The position numbers and the translations under genes were made by a program. The notes beneath the pieces are model-generated. The model was given only the letters and a program-made list of their open reading frames with translations, had not been told where the DNA came from and searched no databases. Source: Desulfobacteraceae bacterium (GTDB lineage Bacteria > Desulfobacterota > Desulfobacteria > Desulfobacterales > RPRI01). From it: 43,778 bases of DNA. Position 1 is the stretch's first letter. Each line of letters opens with the position of its first letter. Of the stretch, positions 24,967 through 33,817 are shown piece by piece. The stretch spans positions 1 to 43,778 of the forward strand of contig RPRI01000030.1 in assembly GCA_003818505.1 (NCBI GenBank). Reading direction: 5' to 3'.

Positions 24967-25291
24967 GCATTCCTCTCTTTATAGCGCTTCGGCCCGGCCT
25001 GTTTCATGCTCGCACTTTTCCGTCTCAGTCCTCATGCGGTATAAAACGAACAAGCAAACAGCCGACAACCGTTGAGTCAAGTGCTATTATTGCATAAATA
25101 TCTACAAGTCAACAGCCTTTATTCCCCCTCCCGGCACCTGCACTTACAAGAATCTCTTTATAAAACAATCGCCTGGGTCTTACAGCTTGAGAAAGAATCT
25201 TTTTCGTTTATCGTTTTCATTTATCGTGCTTGTTGACGTTGAAAAAAGCTGCTACTTTTGCAAAAGCATAAAAATTTACTATGGATATCGC
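24967..25291. other. Divergent intergenic region between the Hyf-like operon and the MFS gene
   Basis: 325 bases with no supported gene. It holds a candidate minus-strand promoter (25084-25112). On the plus strand TTGAGT at 25072-25077 followed by TAAATA is a possible but weak promoter for the MFS gene. Confidence 0.5.
25084..25112 (-). promoter_or_regulatory. Candidate promoter for the Hyf-like operon
   Basis: Minus strand TTGACT (25112-25107), a 17-base spacer, then TAATAG (25089-25084). The -35 is good, the -10 poor. It lies about 120 bases before the HyfB-like GTG. Confidence 0.4.
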
Positions 25292-26476
25292 ATGCAAGCA
25301 CTTGATAAAAAAATATTCGGCACTCTCTTTTTTTCAATATTTACGGCCGTAACAGGCGTTGGAATAGTCGTTCCGTTATTGCCCGTTTATGCCCATGATC
25401 TTGGAGCAAGCGGGCTTTATATAGGGCTGATATTTGGCGCCTTTTCCCTCTCAAGAACAATCCTGCTTCCATATTTCGGAAGATTGTCCGATAAAAAGGG
25501 GCGAAAGCCAGTTATTGTCGCAGGCCTGCTCTTCTATGCAATAGTGTCCGCCGCATTTCTCTTCTCAACGGACATCAAAACCCTTATCCTGTTCCGGTTT
25601 ATACAGGGTATTGCTTCGGCTATGATTATGCCTGTTTGTCAGGCATATGTCGGAGACATAACTCCAGTGGGAAAAGAAGGATTCTTTATGGGTATGTTCA
25701 ACATGTCCATGTTTTTCGGTTTGAGCATAGGCCCGCTTATCGGAGGCTTCGTTAAAGATTATTACAGCCTTGACACAGCTTTTGCCTGCATGGGCTTTCT
25801 ATCGTTAACAGCATTTATAATAAGTCTTTTTTTTCTTCCTCCCACAATCACTGAAAAAGCCATGGCAAACAAAAAGAGCCCAAAAAAGTGGAAACATATA
25901 ATAGGCGACCGGAATATTGCAGGTCTTTTTATTTTCAGATTTGCCTATACGGCGTCTATCGGAATAATATGGTCCTTTCTGCCGGTTTTCACAAATCTGG
26001 AATTTTCCCTTTCAGGTTTCTCAACCGGCATACTCGTCACTCTGGGTGTTTTAATCAGCGGGATACTGCATACTCCTATGGGAATTGCAGCCGATAAATT
26101 CAACAAGCAATTTCTTATTGCAACAGGAGGATTTGCTGTTGTATTTTCCATGCTCTTTTACGGAAAAGCCGAATGCTTTAATGACCTGTTGTTTGCAAGT
26201 ATTCTTTTTGGTATCGGAGGCGGCATCTCAATGCCTGCACTCATGGCCATTGCGGTATATAAAGGTAAAGAGACGGATTCCATGGGATCTGTTATGGCAC
26301 TCATAACAACAGCTCACAGCCTCGGCATGTTGATCGGATCATTGGCGGCCGGCCTGATAATGGATATGTTCAGGCTCCGCAAAGCTTTTTATTCCGGAGC
26401 CGGCATCATGGTAACTGGCATAATATTATTCCTTTTCTTGATGCGTGACAGCACTAATTATCAAAGACAATTATGA
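25292..26476 (+). CDS. Major facilitator superfamily transporter (DHA1-type exporter)
   Basis: About 394 aa with 12 hydrophobic segments. Motif A between TM2 and TM3, GRLSDKKGRKPVIVAG, and the TM5 motif-C-like run in MFNMSMFFGLSIGPLIGGF mark a drug-exporter-type MFS protein. Motif A is partly repeated in the second half (GIAADKFNKQFLIATGG). I take ATG 25292 (MQALDKKIFGTLFF) as the start because the longer frame from 25187 adds a Cys-rich stretch unlike the family; the ribosome-binding site is weak. Substrate unknown. Single-gene unit. Confidence 0.8.
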   Translation: MQALDKKIFGTLFFSIFTAVTGVGIVVPLLPVYAHDLGASGLYIGLIFGAFSLSRTILLPYFGRLSDKKGRKPVIVAGLLFYAIVSAAFLFSTDIKTLILFRFIQGIASAMIMPVCQAYVGDITPVGKEGFFMGMFNMSMFFGLSIGPLIGGFVKDYYSLDTAFACMGFLSLTAFIISLFFLPPTITEKAMANKKSPKKWKHIIGDRNIAGLFIFRFAYTASIGIIWSFLPVFTNLEFSLSGFSTGILVTLGVLISGILHTPMGIAADKFNKQFLIATGGFAVVFSMLFYGKAECFNDLLFASILFGIGGGISMPALMAIAVYKGKETDSMGSVMALITTAHSLGMLIGSLAAGLIMDMFRLRKAFYSGAGIMVTGIILFLFLMRDSTNYQRQL

Positions 26477-26488
26477 GCTTGCCGCAAG

Positions 26489-26516
26489 TTGACAAAATCG
26501 TTTTTGATATTATTTT
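26489..26516 (+). promoter_or_regulatory. Candidate dnaJ promoter
   Basis: TTGACA (26489-26494), a 16-base spacer, TATTTT (26511-26516), about 60 bases before dnaJ. No CIRCE element (TTAGCACTC-N9-GAGTGCTAA) is present, so HrcA control is not indicated. Confidence 0.5.
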
Positions 26517-26576
26517 TATGTTGTTATTTTAAAAATTAACCACAAATCTTCTTAATTCATTTTATCCGGGAACATA

Positions 26577-27692
26577 ATGGCAAACAAACGCGATTACTAT
26601 GAAATCCTGGGTGTTGCCCGAGATGCTACACCTGAAGACTTAAAGACTGTATACCGAAAACTCGCATTAAAATACCATCCGGACAGAAATCCCGGCGATA
26701 AGGAGTCGGAAGAAAAATTCAAGGAAGCTGCCGAAGCCTATGAAGTGCTCCATGACCCCCAGAAAAGAGCCCTTTATGATCAGTATGGCCACCAGGGACT
26801 CGAGGGCACAGGCTTTTCGGGATTTGGCGGATTTGATGATATTTTCTCAAGTTTCAGCGATATTTTCGAGGATTTTTTCGGGTTCGGCGGCAACAGGCGC
26901 TCCCGGAGCAGGACCCAAAGAGGGTCGGATCTTCGTTATGACATGACTTTAAGTTTTATGGAAGCCGCCTTCGGAATAGAAAAAGAGATTAACCTGGAAA
27001 AAACCGAAACATGTCCGGATTGCAGCGGAAACGGCTGCGAGCCTGGCTACGGCCCTGAAACCTGCCGCCAGTGCGGCGGATCGGGACAACTATCCAGAAA
27101 CCAGGGTTTTTTCACGGTGAGAACAACATGCCATTACTGCAGAGGGGCAGGCCAGACAATAACACATCCATGTAAAAACTGCCGTGGCGCCGGCAAGGTG
27201 ATCATAAATAAGAAGGTATCGGTAAAAATTCCTGCCGGAGTAGATTCAGGTTCAAGGCTGCGACTTACGGGAGAAGGAGAATCCGGCTCATTTGGCGGAC
27301 CAAACGGCGATCTTTATGTTTTTTTACACGTGGAAGCCCATGAATTTTTTGAACGGAATGAGAATGACGTTTATTGCAGGATACCTATCTCTTTCGTTCA
27401 GGCAGCTCTTGGCGATACAATCCAGGTTCCGACCTTAAACGGCAAAAAAACAGTTGAGATTCCGAAAGGAACTCAGCCCGGTGATATGATACGTCTGCAG
27501 GGCGAAGGCATACCTCACTTAAGACACAAGAGGCGGGGAGACCAGATAGTTCAGATAAATATAAAAACACCCGTAAATCTTACAAAAAAGCAGGAAACCC
27601 TCTTAAAGGAATTCGCAAAACTGGAAGACAATAAATTCTCCAATAAATTAAAAAACATCCTGCAGAACGCATCTGCGGGTTCTAAGCCGTAG
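26577..27692 (+). CDS. dnaJ: Chaperone DnaJ
   Basis: A 371-aa type-I Hsp40 co-chaperone that stimulates DnaK. In order: J domain (residues ~4-70) with the HPD tripeptide in [10 protein letters not shown]; a Gly/Phe-rich linker ([15 protein letters not shown]); four CXXCXGXG zinc motifs ([32 protein letters not shown]); and the C-terminal substrate-binding domain. All zinc cysteines are intact and the length is typical. It stands apart from dnaK/grpE, which are not in the window. Confidence 0.96.
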   Translation: MANKRDYYEILGVARDATPEDLKTVYRKLALKYHPDRNPGDKESEEKFKEAAEAYEVLHDPQKRALYDQYGHQGLEGTGFSGFGGFDDIFSSFSDIFEDFFGFGGNRRSRSRTQRGSDLRYDMTLSFMEAAFGIEKEINLEKTETCPDCSGNGCEPGYGPETCRQCGGSGQLSRNQGFFTVRTTCHYCRGAGQTITHPCKNCRGAGKVIINKKVSVKIPAGVDSGSRLRLTGEGESGSFGGPNGDLYVFLHVEAHEFFERNENDVYCRIPISFVQAALGDTIQVPTLNGKKTVEIPKGTQPGDMIRLQGEGIPHLRHKRRGDQIVQINIKTPVNLTKKQETLLKEFAKLEDNKFSNKLKNILQNASAGSKP

Positions 27693-27700
27693 TAATAAAA

Positions 27701-27788
27701 TAACTGTGACATTCAAATGTCGCGCCGGCATAAGGAGCCGTAACGAAATAGTCAGGAGTGTAGTTGGTTATTTCGTAACGGCTCCTAA
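27701..27788 (+). repeat. Dispersed intergenic hairpin repeat, copy A
   Basis: About 88 bases filling most of the dnaJ-queD gap. Arms AGGAGCCGTAACGAAAT (from 27733) and ATTTCGTAACGGCTCCT (to 27785) pair with one conserved A-A mismatch in the GTAACG core. The upstream part aligns with copies B and C over about 32 bases (the ATTYAAATG...CGGCATA segment). Confidence 0.85.
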
Positions 27789-27812
27789 TAAATAAACAAA
27801 GGATTAATCAAA

Positions 27813-28184
27813 ATGTTTGAACTAAAAGTTATAAATCATTTTTCTGCTGCACATCAGCTTAAGCTTGTTGCCGCAAAATGCGAGAACCTTCATGGTCATA
27901 ACTGGAAAATAGAAGCGTGTGTAACTGGTGAAAATCTGAACGATGCCGGAGTAATTATGGATTTTGGAATAATCAAAAAACATGTTTCTGAAATAATGGC
28001 GGCTCTTGACCACAAGTTTCTTAATGAAATCGGCTGGTTTAAAGGCTTAAATCCATCGTCTGAAGTAATAGCGATGCGAATAGCAAGAGAGCTTCAGGCC
28101 AGAATAGAAGACCCTTCGATAAAGGTGTCAAGCATAACGGTATGGGAATCCGACGATGCATGTGCAAAGTATATATGTTCTTAA
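27813..28184 (+). CDS. queD: 6-carboxy-5,6,7,8-tetrahydropterin synthase / PTPS-family protein (QueD)
   Basis: A 123-aa cytoplasmic enzyme converting dihydroneopterin triphosphate to 6-carboxytetrahydropterin in queuosine/7-deazaguanine synthesis. Zinc ligands H14, H27 and H29 and catalytic Cys23 are visible (FSAAHQL; KCENLHGHNW), as are DFG (residues ~50), LDHKFLNE, PSSEVIA and the C-terminal VWES with the pterin-binding Glu. Length fits bacterial QueD. AAAGGATTA precedes the ATG. No other queuosine gene is nearby; a folate-type PTPS role is the alternative. Confidence 0.9.
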   Translation: MFELKVINHFSAAHQLKLVAAKCENLHGHNWKIEACVTGENLNDAGVIMDFGIIKKHVSEIMAALDHKFLNEIGWFKGLNPSSEVIAMRIARELQARIEDPSIKVSSITVWESDDACAKYICS

Positions 28185-28191
28185 ACAACAA

Positions 28192-28764
28192 CTATTTTCC
28201 GGCCCTGTTTATCAGAGTCCATTGATTTAACAGCTCATCTCTTGTCACAATGGAAGTTACGTCTTCCACATGTTCGTTTATACTTTCAACGCCTCCTTCC
28301 TGACGATCAACAAGTATTACCGCTTTAATTACATCCATGCCTTCTGAACGAGCCCGTTCTATGGCTTTTATTGTTGAACCGCCTGTTGTTGCAACATCGT
28401 CTATTATTACAACCCTGCTCCCCTGTTTTAAATCGCCTTCAATCCACCGGATTATGCCGTGATCTTTCATGGTCTTCCTGATTGAAAAGGCATTTACCGG
28501 CTTTCCTTTCAACCCTGAGGCAAACGCAGTAGCAACAGAGATAGGGTCTGCTCCGAAGGTAAGACCTCCGACACCTTCTGCGTTCAAATCCCTTATTGCA
28601 TCAAAAACCAGATGGCCGGCAAGAAACATGCCCCGTGGGCTTAGCGTCACCGGTTTACAATTAATGTAATAATTGCTCATTCTTCCTGATACAAGCTTGA
28701 ATACCGGTTCCTCGCTGTATTTAAATGATTTACGGCACAGCAGATCTATAAGTTCCTTTTTCAT
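28192..28764 (-). CDS. pyrE: Orotate phosphoribosyltransferase
   Basis: A 190-aa enzyme joining orotate and PRPP to form OMP in pyrimidine synthesis. The PRPP-binding motif is [30 protein letters not shown] and the mobile-loop region RKTMKDHG are also typical. It is convergent with queD, with only seven bases between the stops. Transcription starts upstream in a region with a 16-base palindrome. Confidence 0.95.
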   Translation of the reverse strand: MKKELIDLLCRKSFKYSEEPVFKLVSGRMSNYYINCKPVTLSPRGMFLAGHLVFDAIRDLNAEGVGGLTFGADPISVATAFASGLKGKPVNAFSIRKTMKDHGIIRWIEGDLKQGSRVVIIDDVATTGGSTIKAIERARSEGMDVIKAVILVDRQEGGVESINEHVEDVTSIVTRDELLNQWTLINRAGK

Positions 28765-28800
28765 AATTGATTTATGACCCTCAAGTTAAGTCAAACAAAT

Positions 28801-28838
28801 TGATTTATATAAATCACTTATTCTGTTTTTCCTGTCAA
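28801..28838 (-). promoter_or_regulatory. pyrE promoter region with 16-base palindrome
   Basis: Minus strand TTGACA (28838-28833) is followed after 16 bases by the perfect palindrome TGATTTATATAAATCA (28816-28801), which covers the -10 zone. A repressor bound there would block the promoter. The exact -10 hexamer is not clear. Confidence 0.5.
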
Positions 28839-28956
28839 ACACTATTGGCGGTTTCGAATTCCTTGTATTCTTCGTTGAAAAACCGTGCTTTTATGAGTCC
28901 ATAACCACAGCGTTTGCATGAAGCAGTGTTCTTACTATGATACTGTCAATAAAATG

Positions 28957-28985
28957 TTGATTTTAACAGGCTCTTTAGATATAAA
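28957..28985 (+). promoter_or_regulatory. tolC-ftsE promoter
   Basis: TTGATT (28957-28962), a 17-base spacer, TATAAA (28980-28985). It predicts a leader of about 150 nt. Confidence 0.6.
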
Positions 28986-29035
28986 AAAGCCCCCACCGAA
29001 AATGGAAGAAGCTTTTTATGGGAATCGGCAGAGGC

Positions 29036-29077
29036 TTTGAGCAAGGAATACTCTTAAAGCATTCCTTAAAGCTCAAA
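29036..29077 (+). promoter_or_regulatory. Strong bulged hairpin in the tolC leader
   Basis: TTTGAGC and AAGGAAT (29036-29049) pair with ATTCCTT (29061-29067) and GCTCAAA (29071-29077), giving 14 base pairs with one AAA bulge and an 11-base loop. No T-run follows, so this is a leader structure rather than a terminator. Confidence 0.55.
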
Positions 29078-29140
29078 TCACAAATAGCAATTAATTTAAA
29101 TCAGGTCAAATAAAACTCTTTAAAGGAGTTAATTAAGATT

Positions 29141-30484
29141 GTGTCTATTAATATCAAAGTAAAAAACATGCTTTCAGCACATCTGGTTGTTCTTTTTGTT
29201 TCGGGCATTATCTTTTATCCTGCCGGCGCTGCGTATTCCGGTGAAACGCCGGAGGTATTCACTCTGGAACAAACGATTCAAACAGCTTTAAAAAACAACA
29301 TTGAGCTTCAGAGAGCAAAAGAAGATATCAATGCTGCAGCTGCATCAAAAAATGCTTCCAGGGCCAATTTTTTACCCGTTTTCACCGCTTCCTATCAGTA
29401 TAAGCACAGTTATGAAGAAATTTCCAGTCCTCTATTGGGCATAACAACCCCAGAGAATGACTATCTTTTTGCTGCATCAATTACCCAGCCTCTTTTTGCG
29501 GGTTTTTCAATTATTAACAGTTATAAACTTGCGGGTCTTGGTCTCGATGCGGCCGGTTTAAATGAAAAAATAACACGCCTTGAAATCATATACAGGGCTA
29601 ATAAGGCATATTTCTCGGTTTTAAAGGCATTAAAAATTGAAGGGGTACTGCAGGAAACAGTGGAACAGCGTTCAGCGCATGAAAATGTAGCAAAAACCTT
29701 TTACGAAGTCGGTATGACTCCTTTAAATGATTTGCTCAAGTCACAGGTTGAACTGGCAAATTCCAGGCAGGAGCTCACGATAGCAAAGAATAACCTCGAA
29801 TATGCAAAATCCGATTTCAACACGCTTTTAAGAAGACCCATAAACGCATCTGTAGATCTGGTTGATATTCTCAAATATGCACCGCTTACAAATGAGCTTG
29901 ATTATTATCTTGCTCTTGCTCAAAAAAACCGGCTTGAAATCAAACTTGCAGAGATGCAAATCGAAATGGCTGAAAAAGAGCTTGCTCTTGCAAAAAAAGA
30001 TTACTTTCCGACAGTTACTCTCACAGGAACCCGTTATCAGCGCGGAACGGATTGGGATGTTGACGGAGGCGACGGAATAAGCGACCCCAACAGCTGGAAC
30101 ATATCCGCAATCGCTTCATGGAATATCTGGGAATGGGGAAAGACATGCTTTGGAACAAAAGAAAAAAAGAGCCGGCTTCTTCAAGCAAAGTTTAAAAAAG
30201 ATGAGCTCGCAGATAAAATCTCGCTTGAAGTAAAACAGTCCTTTTTGAAAACGAAGGAATCCGAAAATAATATTTTAACCGTGCAAAAAGCAATCGAACA
30301 GGCAAAAGAAAACTTAAGAATAAGCCAAGAGCGCTATAAAGAGCAGATAGCAACTTCAACAGATGTGCTTGACGCCCAGACACTTCTTTCAAGAACTATG
30401 ACAAATTATTACAATGCGCTCTATGATTTTAAAATTTCAAAGGCGTCTCTCTACAGGGCAATCAGCATGGAACCCGAGGAATGA
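29141..30484 (+). CDS. tolC: TolC-family outer membrane efflux protein
   Basis: A 447-aa outer-membrane channel protein. A signal peptide (LVVLFVSGIIFYPAGAAY) is followed by TLEQTIQTALKNNIELQRAK, the usual start of the mature OEP domain. Two repeats of long coiled-coil helices follow, one with the NDLLKSQVELANSRQEL stretch near 190 and one at the C terminus with TSTDVLDAQTLLSR. It has no cytoplasmic pump partner in the window. GTG 29141 with AAAGGAG 12 bases upstream is used; ATG 29168 is an alternative. Its stop overlaps the ftsE start, so it is translationally coupled to ftsE. Confidence 0.88.
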   Translation: MSINIKVKNMLSAHLVVLFVSGIIFYPAGAAYSGETPEVFTLEQTIQTALKNNIELQRAKEDINAAAASKNASRANFLPVFTASYQYKHSYEEISSPLLGITTPENDYLFAASITQPLFAGFSIINSYKLAGLGLDAAGLNEKITRLEIIYRANKAYFSVLKALKIEGVLQETVEQRSAHENVAKTFYEVGMTPLNDLLKSQVELANSRQELTIAKNNLEYAKSDFNTLLRRPINASVDLVDILKYAPLTNELDYYLALAQKNRLEIKLAEMQIEMAEKELALAKKDYFPTVTLTGTRYQRGTDWDVDGGDGISDPNSWNISAIASWNIWEWGKTCFGTKEKKSRLLQAKFKKDELADKISLEVKQSFLKTKESENNILTVQKAIEQAKENLRISQERYKEQIATSTDVLDAQTLLSRTMTNYYNALYDFKISKASLYRAISMEPEE

Positions 30485-31170
30485 ACAAAGGAAACAGTGA
30501 AAACTTATTAATAAGAATGTTTCATGTCTACAGGCGCTATGGCAACCATTCAGCCTTGTTCGATATAAATCTGGATATACAAAAAAACGAGCTCGTCTTT
30601 ATAAACGGTCCCAGTGGTGCCGGGAAAACCACCCTGTTAAGGTTGCTCTATCTGGGAGAACAGCCTTCTGAAGGTCAAATCCTGATAGATGGAATAAATT
30701 TGTCAAGATTGACGAAAAATAAAATTCCGTTAATGAGAAGGAACTTTGGATTAATATTTCAAGATTTTAAATTGATACCGTCAAAAACAGTGTTTGAAAA
30801 TGTTGCTCTTGTTCCTGAAGTTGCCGGTAGATCGGGACGACTTGTACAGAAAAAAGTAAGCAGTGTGTTAAGGGCTGTCGGAATGGAGGATAAGCAGAAC
30901 GCTTTCCCTCTCACGCTTTCAGGCGGTGAGCAACAGCGCGTTGCAATTGCGAGAGCAGTGGCAGGTGATCCAAAGATCATTCTTGCCGATGAACCGACCG
31001 GAAGCCTTGATGCCGAATCCGCTGGAATGATAGTGGAGCTTTTGAAAGAATTTCATTTACGGGGATCCACAGTAATTATAGCAACCCATGACACGGAACT
31101 GATAAGAAAAACAGGCGGTAGAACGGTTTATTTAAAACAGGGTCGCTTGCATCAGCCAACTTTACAATAA
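30481..31170 (+). CDS. ftsE: Cell division ATP-binding protein FtsE
   Basis: A 229-aa ABC ATPase. Walker [10 protein letters not shown], signature [14 protein letters not shown] and Walker [13 protein letters not shown] are intact, with the H-loop in IATHDTEL. FtsE works with FtsX to activate septal amidases through EnvC-type proteins. It overlaps tolC by four bases. ftsX follows only after 252 bases, which is unusual. It could in principle be a generic MacB/LolD-type ATPase, but the following ftsX-envC-ctpA order supports FtsE. Confidence 0.9.
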   Translation: MNKGNSENLLIRMFHVYRRYGNHSALFDINLDIQKNELVFINGPSGAGKTTLLRLLYLGEQPSEGQILIDGINLSRLTKNKIPLMRRNFGLIFQDFKLIPSKTVFENVALVPEVAGRSGRLVQKKVSSVLRAVGMEDKQNAFPLTLSGGEQQRVAIARAVAGDPKIILADEPTGSLDAESAGMIVELLKEFHLRGSTVIIATHDTELIRKTGGRTVYLKQGRLHQPTLQ

Positions 31171-31355
31171 GGAGCTCTTTACTCAACATGAGATCACGGT
31201 GGCGGACAGGGGCATGTGCTGATGTGTTCTGACGAATTATAGCTGCGCCTTCGATTTCGGCAGCAGATCCGCATTAATCAGTTTAATACAGCCCCGATTT
31301 TGCCAGTCGTTAGAAATTCGATATTTGATATTCGATAATTAACATTATCCTTGCC

Positions 31356-31373
31356 GGCCCCAAAGGGCTTTTT
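31356..31373 (+). terminator. Weak terminator-like hairpin between ftsE and ftsX
   Basis: GCCC-CAAA-GGGC followed by TTTTT (stem only four base pairs). It lies about 50 bases before ftsX. The rest of the 31171-31422 gap has no supported gene, only AT-rich TTCGATA-type repeats near 31318-31340. Confidence 0.4.
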
Positions 31374-31422
31374 ATATGAAGATCTCCTTTTGCCGGGTTA
31401 TGGCATGCAAAGAGCAGAATAA

Positions 31423-32307
31423 ATGATACGTCTTTATTTCAAGCACGCATTTCGGGATATAATAAAAAACAGGTTGTTAAATGCAGCCGCTGTTATAACA
31501 ATTGCTTTTTCCGTAGTCATTACAAGCTCTTTTATTCTATTTTTTGTGAATTCGACAGATATGCTGAACCTGTGGAAAAAAGGGATAAAAATAATGGTTT
31601 ATCTTTATCCTGATGTTCCGACTGAAATTGTTCCTGAAATACAAAAGAAACTATCAGGAATGTACGGAGTTCAGGATGTCAGGTTTATTTCAAAAGGAGA
31701 GGCTCTCGAGATACTGAGGGGGCAGATGAAAAAACAATCCTCCCTGCTCGAAAATCTGAAGGAAAACCCTCTTCCTGATGCATTTGAAATTCGTATGATT
31801 CCTTCATCACGGCCCTGGGAAAAAACAGAAAGCCTTGCGGCACAGATAGGCACCATACCACAGGTTGAAGAGATCGAATACGGACAAAAATGGCTTACAA
31901 GATTTTCCTATATCATCAAGATCTTCAAACTGACCGGTTACGCTTTCGGAATTCTTTTTTTTATAGCTTCGGTTTTTATAGTCGCTAACACCATACGCCT
32001 TGTTCTTTATACGAGACGTGAAGAAATTGTCATTATGCGCCTTGTCGGAGCTTCCGATAGTTTTATTAAAATCCCTTTTTATATTGAATCCGTAATACAG
32101 GGAGCCCTTGGTGGAATCATTGGACTGACGCTCCTTTTTATTGTTTATCTATCCATTTTATCAAACGTAGATCAGGGTGTAACATCCGGTTTAATTAATG
32201 TAAAGTTTTTCTCTCTCGGCATTATGTCTTTAATTCTGCTCTGCAGCATGTTTACAGGATGGCTTGGTTGTTTTCTGTCATTAAAAAATTTTTTAAAAAC
32301 CGTATAA
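31423..32307 (+). CDS. ftsX: Cell division protein FtsX
   Basis: A 294-aa permease-type subunit. TM1 (residues ~22-43) is followed by a periplasmic domain (~45-165, including LEILRGQMKKQSSLLENLKE, the usual region that binds its partner), then three helices near 172-195, 222-245 and 262-285. This is the standard FtsX topology of four helices. It transmits FtsE ATP hydrolysis to the periplasm. The ORF for the EnvC-like protein starts inside its last 49 bases. Confidence 0.92.
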   Translation: MIRLYFKHAFRDIIKNRLLNAAAVITIAFSVVITSSFILFFVNSTDMLNLWKKGIKIMVYLYPDVPTEIVPEIQKKLSGMYGVQDVRFISKGEALEILRGQMKKQSSLLENLKENPLPDAFEIRMIPSSRPWEKTESLAAQIGTIPQVEEIEYGQKWLTRFSYIIKIFKLTGYAFGILFFIASVFIVANTIRLVLYTRREEIVIMRLVGASDSFIKIPFYIESVIQGALGGIIGLTLLFIVYLSILSNVDQGVTSGLINVKFFSLGIMSLILLCSMFTGWLGCFLSLKNFLKTV

Positions 32308-33704
32308 TTCTGGCCGTATGGTTTTTGCTTCTTATTGGAACAGCCGCTTACGGCGGAACTGCTTCCACGGAAACAGGAACGGTGGTTTCCGATATGCTCC
32401 ACATGAGAAAAGGGCCTGATAAGAAACAACCCAACGTCAAGATTCTTTGCAGGGGTGAAAAGATAACTATAATCAAACATCTTGACGGCTGGTTGAAAGT
32501 ATCACACCAGGGCAAGGTAGGTTATGTAAGAAATAGAAGCATCTATTTGAAGATTTCGAATCCTGTTACAAAACCCTCACCCGAAAAGAAAACAGTCATA
32601 AAACCATCCGGAGATATCGACCACCTTCAGAAAGAGGCCGCAAGAATCAATAATAAAATTGAACAAAGCAAAGCCGCAATAGTAACCATCACAAAAAAAG
32701 AATATCTGGTCATAAACAGCCTTAATGAACAGGAGATTATAATCAATAACATACGGCAGAACATTTCCGCCTTAAGAAAGGAGCTCTCGGCAATAAATGG
32801 TCAGATTGAAAATATCAACAATGAATCAAAAGCAGTTACAGATGAAATAGAAACTCTTGAACACTATGTTTCAAAAAGGCTTATTGCTCTTTATAAACTG
32901 AACTGGCTCGGCAGAATGCATCTTCTTGCATCTGTGGATTCTTTGGAAGAATTTTTTCAGCGCAGAAAGTATCTTGAACTGGTTTTAGATTATGACAAAA
33001 AAGCCATAGACAAACTTTTCGTTAACAGGAAACGCCTTGATCAATTACAGGGCAATCTGAATGCGCGGCAGACAAAGCAACAATCAGGCGAACAGAATCT
33101 TGAAAAGCAGATTCAGAATATCACGGTTGAAAGAGAAAAGCGAACCAAGCTTCTCGAGGAGATCCGAAACAAAAAATCCCTGGAAATTGCAGCTGTCAAA
33201 TCTCTGGAAGAGGCTGCAAGGACTCTTGAAGATGTCATAAAATCCTTAAATACCGAAACAGGCAAAACGGAGCATCCTGGCAATGCTTACTTCAAGGGGC
33301 TCGGATCATTAAAAGGGTTGCTTAACCAGCCAGTAAGAGGTAAGATAGTGTCATCTTTTGGAACTTATACCGATCCGAAATATTATGTTGTAAATTTCAG
33401 AAGCGGGGTGGCTTTCGAAGCTGAAAGAGGTGAACCGATTAAATCGGTCGTTGCTGGAAAAATTATTTATTCTGGCTGGTTTAAAGGTTATGGAAACATG
33501 ATTATCATAGATCATGGTGAAAGTTATTACACTGTATACGCCCATCTCGAAGAAAACTTCAAATCAAAAGGCGACATGGTGGAAACCGGAGAGGTTATAG
33601 CAACAGCCGGCGATGCTGGCTCTTTATCCGGACCCGGGTTATATTTCGAAGTACGGCATCGCGGAAAGCCCGTTGATCCGGCCGAATGGTTTAAGCCGTC
33701 GTAA
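32259..33704 (+). CDS. envC: EnvC-like murein hydrolase activator (SH3b, coiled coil, degenerate LytM)
   Basis: A 481-aa periplasmic protein with an N-terminal signal/anchor (residues ~15-33), an SH3b domain (~40-98, SDMLHMRKGPDKKQP), a long coiled coil (~120-345) and a C-terminal LytM/M23 domain (~360-478). Active M23 enzymes need HxxxD and HxH; here the first is FRSGVAFEA and the last is GLYFEVR, so only the YAHLEE histidine remains. It should therefore be an activator rather than a peptidase, as in EnvC/NlpD. The start overlaps ftsX by 49 bases; the exact start is uncertain. Confidence 0.88.
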   Translation: MAWLFSVIKKFFKNRIILAVWFLLLIGTAAYGGTASTETGTVVSDMLHMRKGPDKKQPNVKILCRGEKITIIKHLDGWLKVSHQGKVGYVRNRSIYLKISNPVTKPSPEKKTVIKPSGDIDHLQKEAARINNKIEQSKAAIVTITKKEYLVINSLNEQEIIINNIRQNISALRKELSAINGQIENINNESKAVTDEIETLEHYVSKRLIALYKLNWLGRMHLLASVDSLEEFFQRRKYLELVLDYDKKAIDKLFVNRKRLDQLQGNLNARQTKQQSGEQNLEKQIQNITVEREKRTKLLEEIRNKKSLEIAAVKSLEEAARTLEDVIKSLNTETGKTEHPGNAYFKGLGSLKGLLNQPVRGKIVSSFGTYTDPKYYVVNFRSGVAFEAERGEPIKSVVAGKIIYSGWFKGYGNMIIIDHGESYYTVYAHLEENFKSKGDMVETGEVIATAGDAGSLSGPGLYFEVRHRGKPVDPAEWFKPS

Positions 33705-33708
33705 AAAA

Positions 33709-33797
33709 CAACTGCGCCATTTAAAAGGCGAGAACGGCACAAGGAGCCGTAACGAAAGAACCCGGAAAACAACAGTTATTTCGTAACGGCGACTAAG
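33709..33797 (+). repeat. Dispersed intergenic hairpin repeat, copy B
   Basis: It fills the envC-ctpA gap. AGGAGCCGTAACGAAA from 33742 and TATTTCGTAACGGC to about 33790; the distal arm ends in GACT instead of TCCT. The upstream part matches copies A and C (GCCATTTAAAAGGCGAGAACGGC), with the same orientation. Confidence 0.85.
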
Positions 33798-33817
33798 AAG
33801 GGATAGAGGGAGAGAAA

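Larger units (their letters stand above)
28765..29140. other. Divergent 376-bp region between pyrE and tolC
   Basis: No gene is supported. It holds the pyrE promoter with a palindrome (28801-28838), a good tolC promoter (28957-28985) and a strong hairpin in the tolC leader (29036-29077). AAAAAGC (28984-28990) and GCTTTTT (29011-29017) could also pair. Confidence 0.6.

Noticed and set aside
26477-26576. Heat-shock (CIRCE/HrcA) site before dnaJ
   Set aside because: No TTAGCACTC-N9-GAGTGCTAA match; only an ordinary sigma70-like candidate is present.
28984-29017. AAAAAGC/GCTTTTT pair as a terminator
   Set aside because: It overlaps and follows the predicted tolC promoter; the stem is mostly A-T with a 20-base loop, and no gene on plus ends before it.
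31189-31233. Tiny frame in the ftsE-ftsX gap
   Set aside because: Only about 14 codons with a poorly placed ribosome-binding site; no support for translation.
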